IMG/VR virus record: IMGVR_UViG_3300046001_001576
Location: 1 to 38,548 of that record
From: a virus
Length of the DNA stretch: 38,548 bases
Strand: one strand, 5' to 3'
Below are positions 23,658 through 30,931 of the stretch, piece by piece. The notes below the pieces were generated by a model. That model saw nothing but the letters and a program-made list of their open reading frames with translations, was not told where the DNA came from and did no database searches. A program made the translations under genes and the position numbers. Position 1 is the stretch's first letter. Each line of letters begins with the position of its first letter.

Positions 23658-24320
23658 ATGGCTATCAATCTAAAACGTACCAGCGGCCTTAGTGCCAATG
23701 GTGTTAAATTACTTGTTTACGGTGCCGCTGGTGCTGGTAAGACTACGTTAATTAAAACAATGCCAAACCCTATTGTTTTAAGTGCCGAAGGTGGCCTGCT
23801 TAGCATTCAAGATGCAGACTTGCCATACATTGAAATTAGTAGCATGGCAGACCTGCGCGAAGCATACACATATGCGCTAAATTCAGACTTTGCAAGCGTA
23901 GTGCTTGATTCTGCATCCGAAGTTGCTGAAGTGTGCCTGAACCATGAAAAAAAGGTAAACAAAGACCCACGCGCCGCATATGGTGCTATGCAGGAACAGA
24001 TGGCCGATATTATCCGCGCCTTTCGTGACCTGCCAAAGCATGTGCTTATGACTGCAAAGTTGGAAAAAACCCAAGATGAAATGGGGCGCGTACTGTACAG
24101 CCCATCTATGCCAGGTAATAAAACAGGCCAAGCATTGCCCTATTTTTTCGATGAGGTGCTAGCTTTGCGAGTAGAGAAGGATGCTGAAGGTAACACCCAG
24201 CGTGCGCTAATGTGTGATTCTGACGGCCTCTGGTTGGCTAAAGATCGCAGCGGTAAGTTGTCAAGTTGGGAAGCGCCTGATCTTGGTGTGATTATTTCTA
24301 AAATTGGAGGTGCTAAATAA
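23658..24320 (+). CDS. Sak4-like RecA-fold recombination ATPase
   Basis: 220 aa from ATG 23658, chosen because GGAG is spaced six bases upstream. A longer in-frame start at 23577 would overlap the promoter. Walker A GAAGAGKT is at residues 22-29, Walker B SVVLDSAS has Asp84, and PLxYF-DEVLALR lies near residues 156-168. This fits the AAA_24/Sak4 group of phage ssDNA-annealing or RecA-like proteins, which work with an SSB. The next genes (DUF7173- and DUF669-type) are the usual partners of Sak4. First gene of the rightward operon. Confidence 0.85.
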   Translation: MAINLKRTSGLSANGVKLLVYGAAGAGKTTLIKTMPNPIVLSAEGGLLSIQDADLPYIEISSMADLREAYTYALNSDFASVVLDSASEVAEVCLNHEKKVNKDPRAAYGAMQEQMADIIRAFRDLPKHVLMTAKLEKTQDEMGRVLYSPSMPGNKTGQALPYFFDEVLALRVEKDAEGNTQRALMCDSDGLWLAKDRSGKLSSWEAPDLGVIISKIGGAK

Positions 24321-24766
24321 TGAGTAATTTTGAACGTACCGCTGATTGGCTTGCAGCCTGCGGTAAAGAGCAAATAGAGGAAAACGTTAGCGTCCAGATT
24401 GGATGCCAGTTGGAGGAAATATGCGAGTTTTTAGCAAGTTTACGCACCGACAAGGACGGTTATGCACGTTTGCTAGAGCGCAGCATTACTGATCTGGTGT
24501 GGTTTGCAAACAAATTAAAAAACCGTGAAAACTTTGTTTATATTCCCAGCCATTTGCGTGTTGATGCTTTAGATGCGCTTTGCGACATCGAAGTGACTGG
24601 TAATGGTATTGCTTATTTTGCAGGTTTTAATAAAGAAGATGCTGATGATGCTGTACTTAATAGCAATGATGCAAAGCTAATAGATGGTAAGCCTGTAATT
24701 TTGCGCGGTGGCAAGATTGGCAAGCCGGACGGATGGACTGCCCCTGATTTAACTGATTTTGTTTAA
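24320..24766 (+). CDS. MazG-like / PRA-PH NTP pyrophosphohydrolase-like protein
   Basis: 148 aa. It starts with a TAATG overlap to the Sak4 gene and has GGAGG spaced nine bases. An N-terminal helix carries Glu32, Glu33 and Glu36 (QLEEICEFL), as in all-alpha NTP pyrophosphohydrolases. The middle has LDALCDIEVTGNGIAYFAGF, and the C-terminus has AVLNSNDAKLIDGKPVI, IGKPDGWTAPDL. This last pattern (SN-SK-dG, K-G-PD) is typical of phage MazG-like proteins that act on non-canonical or signalling nucleotides. The acidic helix is there, but I cannot prove activity from sequence. Confidence 0.75.
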   Translation: MSNFERTADWLAACGKEQIEENVSVQIGCQLEEICEFLASLRTDKDGYARLLERSITDLVWFANKLKNRENFVYIPSHLRVDALDALCDIEVTGNGIAYFAGFNKEDADDAVLNSNDAKLIDGKPVILRGGKIGKPDGWTAPDLTDFV

Positions 24767-24775
24767 GGAATTTAT

Positions 24776-25168
24776 ATGCCTGATTTTGATGATTTAAAAC
24801 TAATGGCCGATGCTTGGATGGCGTACAAACAAGCTGAAGCTAACGCCGTACAAGCTCGCCGCGAGGTGGAAGATCAAATGTTACAAGCTCTACAAATTGG
24901 AGTACTGGAGGGCACTGAAACCATTAAGCACGATGGCTTTATTATCAAGATGGTAGGACGGATTGACAAAAAGGTGGACGCTGCAAAGTTGCAAGAGTTG
25001 GCCGCTGAAGCCGGTTTGTCAGATCATCTTGGTTCACTTTTCCGATGGAAACCGGAAATAAACGCGACAGTTTGGAAACAGGCTGATAACTCAATAACTA
25101 CCCCGCTACTAGGTGCTATTACTTCAACCCCTGGCCGCACATCTTTCTCAATTACTTTCAAGGAATAA
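24776..25168 (+). CDS. Conserved phage protein of recombination module (DUF7173-like)
   Basis: 130 aa. Helical N-terminus (DDLKLMADAWMAYKQAEANA), middle basic strand region (IKHDGFIIKMVGRIDKKVDA), then a Trp/Lys segment (SLFRWKPEINATVWKQADNS). It resembles proteins found between Sak4-type ATPases and DUF669 proteins in other phages. No catalytic residues are seen. It may help load the recombinase or bind DNA. AAGGAATTTAT lies just before the ATG. Confidence 0.65.
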   Translation: MPDFDDLKLMADAWMAYKQAEANAVQARREVEDQMLQALQIGVLEGTETIKHDGFIIKMVGRIDKKVDAAKLQELAAEAGLSDHLGSLFRWKPEINATVWKQADNSITTPLLGAITSTPGRTSFSITFKE

Positions 25169-25172
25169 CATC

Positions 25173-25670
25173 ATGGCTTTTTTAGATCAAGAGTTTAACG
25201 TTGCAGATATGCCCGTATCAACCAGCAGTTTTGACCCGCTGCCCGAAGGTTGGTACAACGTAACGATTGCCGGTGCTGAGTTGAAATCAACCAAGGCAGG
25301 CAACGGCCAATATATCGCCATCAAATACCAAGTTACCGGCCCGACAATGCAAGGTAGAGTTGTATTTGGCAACCTGAATATTAAAAACCCGAATCAAAAA
25401 GCCGAGGAAATTGGCCGCGAACAATTAGGCCAGATCATGCGCGCTACTGGTTTGGCCAAGGTAACAGACACTGATATGCTTATCGGTGGCCAACTGGCTA
25501 TCAAGTTGAGCATACGCCGAGATGAACAATACGGAGATAGCAACGACGTTAAAGGATTTAAAGCATTATCCGGTGCTGTACCTGCTGCCATGCCTACTAC
25601 GCCGTTTAATGCTTCTACAGCGCCAGCCGCTGCCCCTGCTAAAGCCGCCCCACCTTGGGCTAAGAAGTAA
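25173..25670 (+). CDS. DUF669-type ssDNA-binding-like protein
   Basis: 165 aa from ATG 25173 with AAGGA spaced about eight bases; the longer frame from 25113 lies within the previous gene. The sequence PLPEGWYNVTIAGAELKSTK then GNGQYIAIKYQVTG (about residues 22-57) and NPNQKAEEIGREQLGQIMRA fit the DUF669 family, which has an OB-like fold and sits with Sak4 or Erf recombinases. The C-terminal 30 residues are Pro/Ala-rich and end AAPPWAKK, like the flexible tails of single-strand binding proteins. The likely role is ssDNA binding in replication and recombination. Confidence 0.8.
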   Translation: MAFLDQEFNVADMPVSTSSFDPLPEGWYNVTIAGAELKSTKAGNGQYIAIKYQVTGPTMQGRVVFGNLNIKNPNQKAEEIGREQLGQIMRATGLAKVTDTDMLIGGQLAIKLSIRRDEQYGDSNDVKGFKALSGAVPAAMPTTPFNASTAPAAAPAKAAPPWAKK

Positions 25671-25679
25671 GCAAAAAAA

Positions 25680-25703
25680 AGCCCCAGTGTTAAAACTGGG
25701 GCT
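25680..25703 (-). terminator. Leftward-oriented Rho-independent terminator
   Basis: Perfect 9-bp stem AGCCCCAGT / ACTGGGGCT with a six-base loop. On the minus strand it is followed at once by eight T's (plus-strand a-run 25673-25680), the textbook form. On the plus strand it is followed by AATAAAAAC, which is poor. It therefore stops leftward (antisense) transcripts inside a rightward operon, or acts only as a hairpin for the plus transcript. Confidence 0.75.
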
Positions 25704-25729
25704 AATAAAAACAATGAAAGGAAACCAAT

Positions 25730-26248
25730 ATGGATTATACAGACTTTATTAAACAGAAAAGACGCGATGAAGTTGCTACAGGCCATCAACCTAGCAATTT
25801 AAACGAATATTTAAAACCTTTTCAACATGCCATTGTTTCTTGGGCTGTACGCCGTGGACGTTCTGCCATTTTTGCTGATACTGGACTTGGTAAAACAATC
25901 ATGCAATTGGCATGGGCTAATGAGGTGCAAGCTCACACTAATGGCAAGATTTTAATTTTAGCGCCTTTGGCCGTATCCGAACAAACAATCGAGGAAGGTG
26001 CAAAGTTTGGCATTGAAGTTAAACGAGTGCCATTGGGTCAAGACATACCGAATAATGGCGTATGGATTACAAACTATGAGCGCATGGATGCTATCAACTT
26101 TGCAGAATTGCATGGATTGGTATTAGATGAATCTTCTATTCTTAAATCGCATACCGGAAAAACACGCCAACTAATTATTGATTCGGCGCAAGGAATACCT
26201 TATCGCCTTAGTTGCACAGCAACACCAAGCCCTCTGATTACGTTGTGA
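25730..26248 (+). pseudogene. SNF2-type helicase N-terminal fragment (of helicase-methylase fusion)
   Basis: 172 aa. Motif I ADTGLGKT is at residues 49-56, Ia-like ILILAPLAVSEQT at 74-86, DEAD-equivalent LVLDESS at 130-136, and motif III SCTATPSP at 161-168. The frame ends four codons later. Full-length relatives continue with a second RecA lobe and then a C-terminal DNA methylase, for about 900 residues. Here the sequence passes within a few bases into the end of the methylase in another frame. The second lobe with motifs IV-VI is missing, so no helicase activity is expected. It has a good ribosome site (AAAGGAAACCAAT). Confidence 0.75.
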
Positions 26249-26628
26249 CAATGCGCAAGCCTGGCGATTGTGAAGATAGAGTTAAGCATGGCGATGATTT
26301 GCCAGTAGCTATGTGGCAAAAATACGCTAGCCCTATTTGGGATGACATTAACCAAAGCCGAACATTAAACAAACTGCCAGCACGTAACGAAAACGATGAG
26401 AAGCATATGTGCCCGTTGCAATTGGATGTGATTGAACGTTGCATTCATTTATGGACTAATCCCGGCGATGTAGTGTTTTCACCATTTACAGGTATTGGCA
26501 GCGAAGGTTATTGCGCCGTAAAGATGAATCGTAAATTTATAGGAACTGAGCTAAAGCCGCAATATTTTGAATTAGCAGTACAAAACATCAATGATGCATG
26601 TAACAACAATCAACAAGGATTATTCTAA
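26212..26628 (+). pseudogene. C-terminal remnant of N4/N6 DNA methylase domain
   Basis: The frame opens with TTG at 26212, but homology begins at about 26236 with DYVVTMRKPGD, then WQKYASPIWDDIN, CPLQLDVIERCIHLWTNPGD and the AdoMet motif VFSPFTGIGSEGYCA, followed by FIGTELKPQYFELAVQNI. In this beta-class methylase group the catalytic DPPY/SPPF motif lies before this part, and it is absent here. The part present corresponds to the last 130 or so residues of the helicase-methylase fusion. It is catalytically incomplete. The frame differs from the helicase fragment, with the joint at about 26230-26238. Confidence 0.75.
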
Positions 26629-26629
26629 A

Positions 26630-27580
26630 ATGAGCACTATCCCTGAATCTACAAACTCAATTACAAACCTGATTGACAGCTACCACGCTGCAAAGATTGA
26701 ATCCCCACGCGCCCACCTTGGCGCCTCTACGTTAGGCCATCATTGCGAGCGTTGGCTCTGGCTATCGTTTCGCTGGGCAGTGCTAGAACAGCATCCCGGT
26801 CGCATTAAGCGCCTGTTTCGCCGAGGTCAAATGGAAGAAGCAACCATTGTGCAAGACCTAAAAGCAATCGGTGTAAACGTACACAGCGAACAACATCGAG
26901 TGGACTTTGGCTCGCACGTTAGCGGTTCAATTGACGGAATTGCATCTAATGTGCCAGGTGCATTAAAGACTGAACACGTTGTAGAGTTTAAGACACATAG
27001 CAAAAAATCATTTGATGATTTGGACAAAAACGCCGTACAAAAATCTAAGCCGATGCACTACACCCAGATGCAGGTTTACATGCACGGCCTAAAGCTAGAC
27101 CGCGCCTTGTATGTCGCCGTTTGCAAAGATGATGATCGAATTTACACTGAACGCATCCACTACGATTCAGAGCATGCAGAAAAGGCCATAGCTAAAGGCC
27201 ACCGGGTAACAATGTCCGATTACATACCTGCACCATGCAGCACTGACCCTACATGGTATCAATGCAAGATGTGTGCAGGGCATGATTTTTGCCACGGCTC
27301 GAAAACCACCAAGCAAGTCAATTGCCGCACCTGCGCGCACATTACACCATTACCAGATAGCACTATGCACTGTGCAAAATGGGATTCTGTAGTCCCTACT
27401 GACGCGCAAGTTGCAGGATGTGATAGCCATGTTATGCATCCTGATATGGTGCCGTGGAAACGTCTTGAAAGCCCTAACGACATGGTTGCCGTGTACCTAA
27501 TCAATGGCGTTGAATATGCCAATGGCGAACCAGTAGAAGGCGTTTACAGTTCCGCGCAACTTTTGGAGTTAGCAAAATGA
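26630..27580 (+). CDS. Cas4/RecB-type PD-(D/E)XK nuclease
   Basis: 316 aa from ATG 26630 with AAGGAT about nine bases upstream. The nuclease core is visible: GSIDG has Asp102, VVEFKT has Glu119 and Lys121, and YTQMQVYMHGL has Gln146. Cys39 in STLGHHCERWLW plus Cys212, Cys215 and Cys221 in CKMCAGHDFC match the Fe-S cluster layout of Cas4/AddB-like exonucleases. A second Cys group follows (CRTC, then C-AKW near 258). It probably resects DNA ends to feed the Sak4/DUF669 recombination proteins. It has no CRISPR context, so Cas4 here refers to fold only. Confidence 0.85.
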   Translation: MSTIPESTNSITNLIDSYHAAKIESPRAHLGASTLGHHCERWLWLSFRWAVLEQHPGRIKRLFRRGQMEEATIVQDLKAIGVNVHSEQHRVDFGSHVSGSIDGIASNVPGALKTEHVVEFKTHSKKSFDDLDKNAVQKSKPMHYTQMQVYMHGLKLDRALYVAVCKDDDRIYTERIHYDSEHAEKAIAKGHRVTMSDYIPAPCSTDPTWYQCKMCAGHDFCHGSKTTKQVNCRTCAHITPLPDSTMHCAKWDSVVPTDAQVAGCDSHVMHPDMVPWKRLESPNDMVAVYLINGVEYANGEPVEGVYSSAQLLELAK

Positions 27581-27678
27581 TTATGTTGTATCGTTTTTAT
27601 AAGATGTACCGAGCGCATGGTTGCACCCGATTCGAAGCCCTGCGCCGCGCTAATCGGCAAGTTAAATATCATGCATAA
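27577..27678 (+). CDS. Small basic protein, 33 aa
   Basis: It starts with ATGA overlap to the nuclease gene, with GGAG spaced eight bases. The product is MIMLYRFYKMYRAHGCTRFE then ALRRANRQVKYHA, a basic amphipathic helix of a type often seen upstream of phage methylase genes. It ends inside the ribosome site and first codons of the methyltransferase. Possibly a coupling ORF more than a functional protein. Confidence 0.55.
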   Translation: MIMLYRFYKMYRAHGCTRFEALRRANRQVKYHA

Positions 27679-28516
27679 GGAGCATTTAAATGAGTTGGCT
27701 TTATTCGCAGGCTCTGGTGGAGGAATACTCGGAGGAAAACTCCTTGGATGGCGAACAGTCTGCGCAGTTGAATGGGCACCATACCCAGCTAGCGTATTGT
27801 GCGCCCGACAAAATGACGGCTTTTTCCCGCCTTTCCCGATTTGGGATGACGTACAAACCTTTGACGGAAAACCTTGGAGAGGAATTGTTGATGTTGTATC
27901 TGGCGGGTTTCCATGCCAAGACATTAGCGCAGCAGGAAAAGGAAAAGGACTTGACGGAAAGCGTAGCGGAATGTGGACACACATGGCACGGATTATTAGC
28001 GAAGTACGACCCAGATACGCATTCGTGGAAAACAGTCCAATGCTCACTACTCGCGGAGGAACAAGAGTTATTGCAGACCTTACCAAAAACGGGTATGACT
28101 GTAAATGGATTATTATTGGAGCTTCCGATGTTGGAGCGCCGCACCAAAGAAAGCGTATATGGATTGTGGGCAACTCCAACAACAATGGACAAATTGCCCC
28201 CGAAGTCAGAAAAGGCGCTACACAAGGAAGCAACTCAAGCAAGGCCAGGGCGAAGCAAACCAGCGAATTTACGAGATCAAGTAAGCAATATGCACAATTG
28301 GCCAACACCGACCGCGCACAATGCAAAGGAGACAAATGCACCCAGCGAAGCCAATCGGAATACTCCGACATTGGCGAATCAAGTTGGTGGGAAACTGAAC
28401 CCGATGTGGGTAGAGTGGCTGATGGGGTGGCCGCTAGGGTGGACAGACTTAAAGCCATTGGTAACGGACAAGTGCCATTGTGTGCAGCTACCGCTTGGAG
28501 ATTGTTAAATGCTTAG
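27671..28516 (+). CDS. DNA (cytosine-5) methyltransferase
   Basis: 281 aa from ATG 27671 (a longer frame to 27617 exists). Motif I LFAGSGGGILG is at residues 11-21. Motif IV GGFPCQDIS has the catalytic Cys82. Motif VI VENSPML has Glu120, motif VIII HQRKRIWIV is at about 158-166, and motif X AIGNGQVP is near 262-269. All catalytic motifs are present, with a short target-recognition region (about 170-240). It probably protects phage DNA from restriction. Oddly, no good ribosome site precedes ATG 27671: AAGGAG at 27677-27682 lies after it and suits ATG 27690 in the other frame. A TTG at about 27695 is another possible start. Use of GGA glycine codons is unusually heavy, as expected if a second frame is under constraint. 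The 3' end overlaps the helicase start by eight bases. Confidence 0.9.
   Translation: MHKEHLNELALFAGSGGGILGGKLLGWRTVCAVEWAPYPASVLCARQNDGFFPPFPIWDDVQTFDGKPWRGIVDVVSGGFPCQDISAAGKGKGLDGKRSGMWTHMARIISEVRPRYAFVENSPMLTTRGGTRVIADLTKNGYDCKWIIIGASDVGAPHQRKRIWIVGNSNNNGQIAPEVRKGATQGSNSSKARAKQTSEFTRSSKQYAQLANTDRAQCKGDKCTQRSQSEYSDIGESSWWETEPDVGRVADGVAARVDRLKAIGNGQVPLCAATAWRLLNA
27690..28508 (+). CDS. Overlapping +1-frame protein inside the methyltransferase gene, 272 aa
   Basis: This frame has its own ATG with AAGGAG spaced seven bases, the best ribosome site in the neighbourhood, and lies wholly within the methyltransferase gene. It contains motifs I recall from a widespread set of phage and metagenomic proteins: MSWLYSQALVEEYS, SRLSRFGMTYKPLTENLG, GFHAKTLAQQEKEKDLTES, LAKYDPDTHSWKTVQCSLL, LWATPT and NWPTPT, and the end LNPMWVEWLMGWPLGWTDL. 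The last is the alternate reading of the same bases that encode VGRVADGVAARVDRLK in the methyltransferase. No enzyme site, signal or membrane helix is seen. It could be a true second product or a conserved shadow; the start site favours translation. Confidence 0.55.
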   Translation: MSWLYSQALVEEYSEENSLDGEQSAQLNGHHTQLAYCAPDKMTAFSRLSRFGMTYKPLTENLGEELLMLYLAGFHAKTLAQQEKEKDLTESVAECGHTWHGLLAKYDPDTHSWKTVQCSLLAEEQELLQTLPKTGMTVNGLLLELPMLERRTKESVYGLWATPTTMDKLPPKSEKALHKEATQARPGRSKPANLRDQVSNMHNWPTPTAHNAKETNAPSEANRNTPTLANQVGGKLNPMWVEWLMGWPLGWTDLKPLVTDKCHCVQLPLGDC

Positions 28517-30092
28517 AGAATACCAACAACGTGCTATAGACCAGCTATACGCATGGTTTGCAGCGGGTAACGATGGCAACCCATGTTTAGTACTGCCAAC
28601 TGGTGCCGGTAAGTCGCACATTGTGGCCGCGCTGTGCAAGGGTATTTTGCAAGAGTACCCAGATCAGCGCATTTTGATGTTAACGCATGTGAAAGAGCTG
28701 ATACAGCAAAATGCTGAAAAAATGCGCCAACATTGGCCTAACGCGCCAATGGGGATTTATAGCTCTGGTTTGCGTTGTAAAGAACTAGGCGAACCGATAA
28801 CCTTTGCAGGCATTCAATCGGTGGCTAAACGCGCCGCTGAAATAGGCCATGTTGACATTGTGATTATTGATGAGTGCCATCTTGTTAGCCACAAAGATGA
28901 GGGCGGATATAGAACGCTATTAGCGGCCTTACAAGCCATTAATCCAGCATTGCGAGTAGTTGGCTTAACTGCCACGCCGTACCGCTTAGGCCATGGTTTA
29001 ATCACTGATGCGCCTGCTTTGTTTAGCGCATTGATCGAGCCGGTGAGCATTGAGGAGCTAATTTTTAAAGGATATTTATCAAAACTGCGAAGCAAGATAA
29101 CCAAGACCAAACTATCAACTGAGGGTGTACATAAGCGAGGCGGTGAATACATTGAATCAGAGTTGCAAGCCGCGGTTGATACTAATGACAAAAATCAATC
29201 TATTGTGAGCGAAGTAATCCGGTTAGCCGGTGATCGCAAATCATGGTTGTTTTTCTGCAGTGGTGTTGACCATGCGCGCCATGTGCAAGAGGTTTTAAAC
29301 GCGCATGGCATTACATCGGCCTGCGTTGTTGGTGATACGCCAGCCGCTGAACGTGCGCGCATACTTGCTGATTTTAAAGCAGGTAAGATTAAGGCCTTAA
29401 CTAATGCCAATGTGCTGACTACCGGATTTGACCATCCTAGTATTGATCTAATTGCCATGATGCGCCCCACAATGTCGCCAGGTCTGTATGTGCAAATGGC
29501 AGGCCGAGGTTTGCGCATTGCAGACGGTAAAACAGATTGCATGGTGTTGGACTTTGCCGGTGTAGTTGACCAGCATGGCCCAATTACAGCCGTAAAGCCG
29601 CCACCGAAAAAAGGCGACAAGATAGGCGAAGCGCCGGTTAAAGTTTGCGAACAGTGTCAAGAAATTGTCCATATTAGCTGTAAGATATGCCCCGCCTGTG
29701 GTGCTGCTTTTCCAGAGATCGAAAAGCCAGCGTTAAAGCTGCATAACCTAGACATCATGGGCATAGAGGGTGTTGACCTTGATGTTACAGCATGGCAATG
29801 GCGCAAGCATATCAGCCGTGCAAGCGGTAAAGAGATGCTCGCAGTTACTTACTATGGCGCGCTGTCAGATACGCCTGTAACAGAGTATTTAACGGTCATG
29901 CACGATGGCTACGCCGGTGAAAAAGCAAGGCGTTTGCTAGCTGTGTTAGCAGATCAATCCGGTGCCACGCTTGACTACTCAATAGCCGACATTCAGCAAC
30001 ATGCCAATGTTTTAAACCTAGCCAATGCCCCAGCCGCTATTGAATATAAAAGCGAAGGTAAATTTTTTACAGTAATGAAAAGGACTTTTTAA
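28509..30092 (+). CDS. DECH-box SF2 helicase with zinc finger
   Basis: 527 aa. Q-like motif LREYQQRAIDQL at the start, motif I TGAGKS (31-36), motif II DECH (121-124), motif III LTATPYR (153-159), a second lobe with LTNANVLTTGFDHP and motif VI QMAGRGLR. After the helicase core there is a four-Cys zinc ribbon (CEQC, then CKICPAC near residues 379-398). The C-terminal 120 residues are a separate domain. This is a UvsW/RecG-like or SSL2-like phage helicase for recombination or replication restart. ATG 28509 has GGAG spaced eight bases and overlaps the methyltransferase stop. Confidence 0.88.
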   Translation: MLREYQQRAIDQLYAWFAAGNDGNPCLVLPTGAGKSHIVAALCKGILQEYPDQRILMLTHVKELIQQNAEKMRQHWPNAPMGIYSSGLRCKELGEPITFAGIQSVAKRAAEIGHVDIVIIDECHLVSHKDEGGYRTLLAALQAINPALRVVGLTATPYRLGHGLITDAPALFSALIEPVSIEELIFKGYLSKLRSKITKTKLSTEGVHKRGGEYIESELQAAVDTNDKNQSIVSEVIRLAGDRKSWLFFCSGVDHARHVQEVLNAHGITSACVVGDTPAAERARILADFKAGKIKALTNANVLTTGFDHPSIDLIAMMRPTMSPGLYVQMAGRGLRIADGKTDCMVLDFAGVVDQHGPITAVKPPPKKGDKIGEAPVKVCEQCQEIVHISCKICPACGAAFPEIEKPALKLHNLDIMGIEGVDLDVTAWQWRKHISRASGKEMLAVTYYGALSDTPVTEYLTVMHDGYAGEKARRLLAVLADQSGATLDYSIADIQQHANVLNLANAPAAIEYKSEGKFFTVMKRTF

Positions 30093-30283
30093 TGCGAACG
30101 CAAGAGCCTGAAATCGTAACGTTGTACCGCCAACAAATACGCCAAAGCCCGCCCAAAGTGTGCCATACGTGCGAAAGCTACCAGCAGAATGGCATGTGTT
30201 TGGAATTTAACCAAGAGCCGCCGGAGTTGTTTACTCGCACTGTAGGCGTGTGTGACCTGTGGACTGAGGAGATACCATTTTGA
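30092..30283 (+). CDS. Small Cys-rich (zinc-binding) protein, 63 aa
   Basis: It starts with TAATG overlap to the helicase gene. Cys residues in VCHTCESY, GMCLEF and VGVCDLW form a CxxC-n-C-n-C set that could bind one zinc ion. Similar small proteins follow helicases or nucleases in phages, but no activity is known. It may be an adaptor for the helicase. Ends four bases inside the next gene's TTG start region. Confidence 0.7.
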   Translation: MRTQEPEIVTLYRQQIRQSPPKVCHTCESYQQNGMCLEFNQEPPELFTRTVGVCDLWTEEIPF

Positions 30284-30579
30284 CTATCAAACGCAACAAC
30301 AAGATGCTTGCTATTTGCAAAGCATTGGAAACTGTACAACCTGCAAAATATCAGGCCATAACTGCCGCATATGGCATGGCATGTGAAAAGCATGTTCATA
30401 CATACCTAAAGCGCGCTATCAGCTATGGCCTGATGCACAAAGATGCAAACCTGCTTTACACGCTAACAGCCAACTGGAAAGAGATCATTGCTAAACCGAT
30501 GGAATTGCAAGATGTATATGTACCTCAACCTGCACGTTTTAAACGCGTATCTAGCGTGTGGGACTTAGCCCATGCTTGA
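30280..30579 (+). CDS. Hypothetical protein, 99 aa (TTG start)
   Basis: The best start is TTG at 30280, which has GAGGAG spaced eight bases and overlaps the previous stop. The next ATG (residue 9) has no such site. Residues about 9-60 (MLAICKALETVQPAKYQAIT, then YLKRAISYGLMHKDANLLYT) are helical and could be a winged helix for DNA binding. No known family. It overlaps the VRR-NUC start by eight bases. Confidence 0.65.
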   Translation: MTIKRNNKMLAICKALETVQPAKYQAITAAYGMACEKHVHTYLKRAISYGLMHKDANLLYTLTANWKEIIAKPMELQDVYVPQPARFKRVSSVWDLAHA

Positions 30580-30931
30580 TAAAGTACCAAGCGAGCATTA
30601 CGAACAATCTATGTTTGTGCAATGGTTTAGACGCACTTATCCTGATGTGCTTATCTTTGCCATACCTAACGGTGGTGCTCGCAGCATCACTACAGCAGCC
30701 GCGCTCAAGGTCGAGGGTGTCACTAAAGGCATACCCGATCTATTTATCCCAGCTTGGCGTTTGTGGGTTGAGATGAAGCGCATTAAAGGTGGAGTTGTAA
30801 GCCTCGAACAAAAAAACGTTAAAAAGTACCTTGAAAGTGTTGCAATGTGTGTTATAGTTTGCAAAGGTGCTGAGGATGCTAAGATGCAAATTCAGCAATT
30901 CTTACAAACGATAAAGGAACCAAGTGATTAA
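30572..30931 (+). CDS. VRR-NUC domain nuclease
   Basis: 119 aa, the usual size of stand-alone phage VRR-NUC proteins. Motifs: FAIPNGGARS (residues 29-38), then VTKGIPDLFIP with Asp56, WVEMKR with Glu67 and Lys69, and LEQKNV with Gln80. This is the PD-(D/E)XK fold linked to Holliday-junction resolution and FAN1-type flap cutting. It probably resolves recombination or replication intermediates before packaging. Overlaps its neighbours by eight bases on each side. Confidence 0.9.
   Translation: MLDKVPSEHYEQSMFVQWFRRTYPDVLIFAIPNGGARSITTAAALKVEGVTKGIPDLFIPAWRLWVEMKRIKGGVVSLEQKNVKKYLESVAMCVIVCKGAEDAKMQIQQFLQTIKEPSD

Noticed and set aside
26212-26248. Programmed frameshift joining helicase and methylase parts
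   Set aside because: No slippery heptamer is visible at the joint, and several hundred residues expected between the two parts are missing, so a deletion explains it better.
26630-27580. CRISPR-Cas component
   Set aside because: The Cas4 resemblance is to the nuclease fold only; no repeats or other cas genes are present in the window.
27544-28458. 304-codon antisense frame opposite the methyltransferase
   Set aside because: It has no ribosome site, no recognisable motif and a biased composition. It shows that stop codons are rare in this stretch, so mere length of frame 2 is weak evidence; the start site and motifs are what support the plus-strand overlap.
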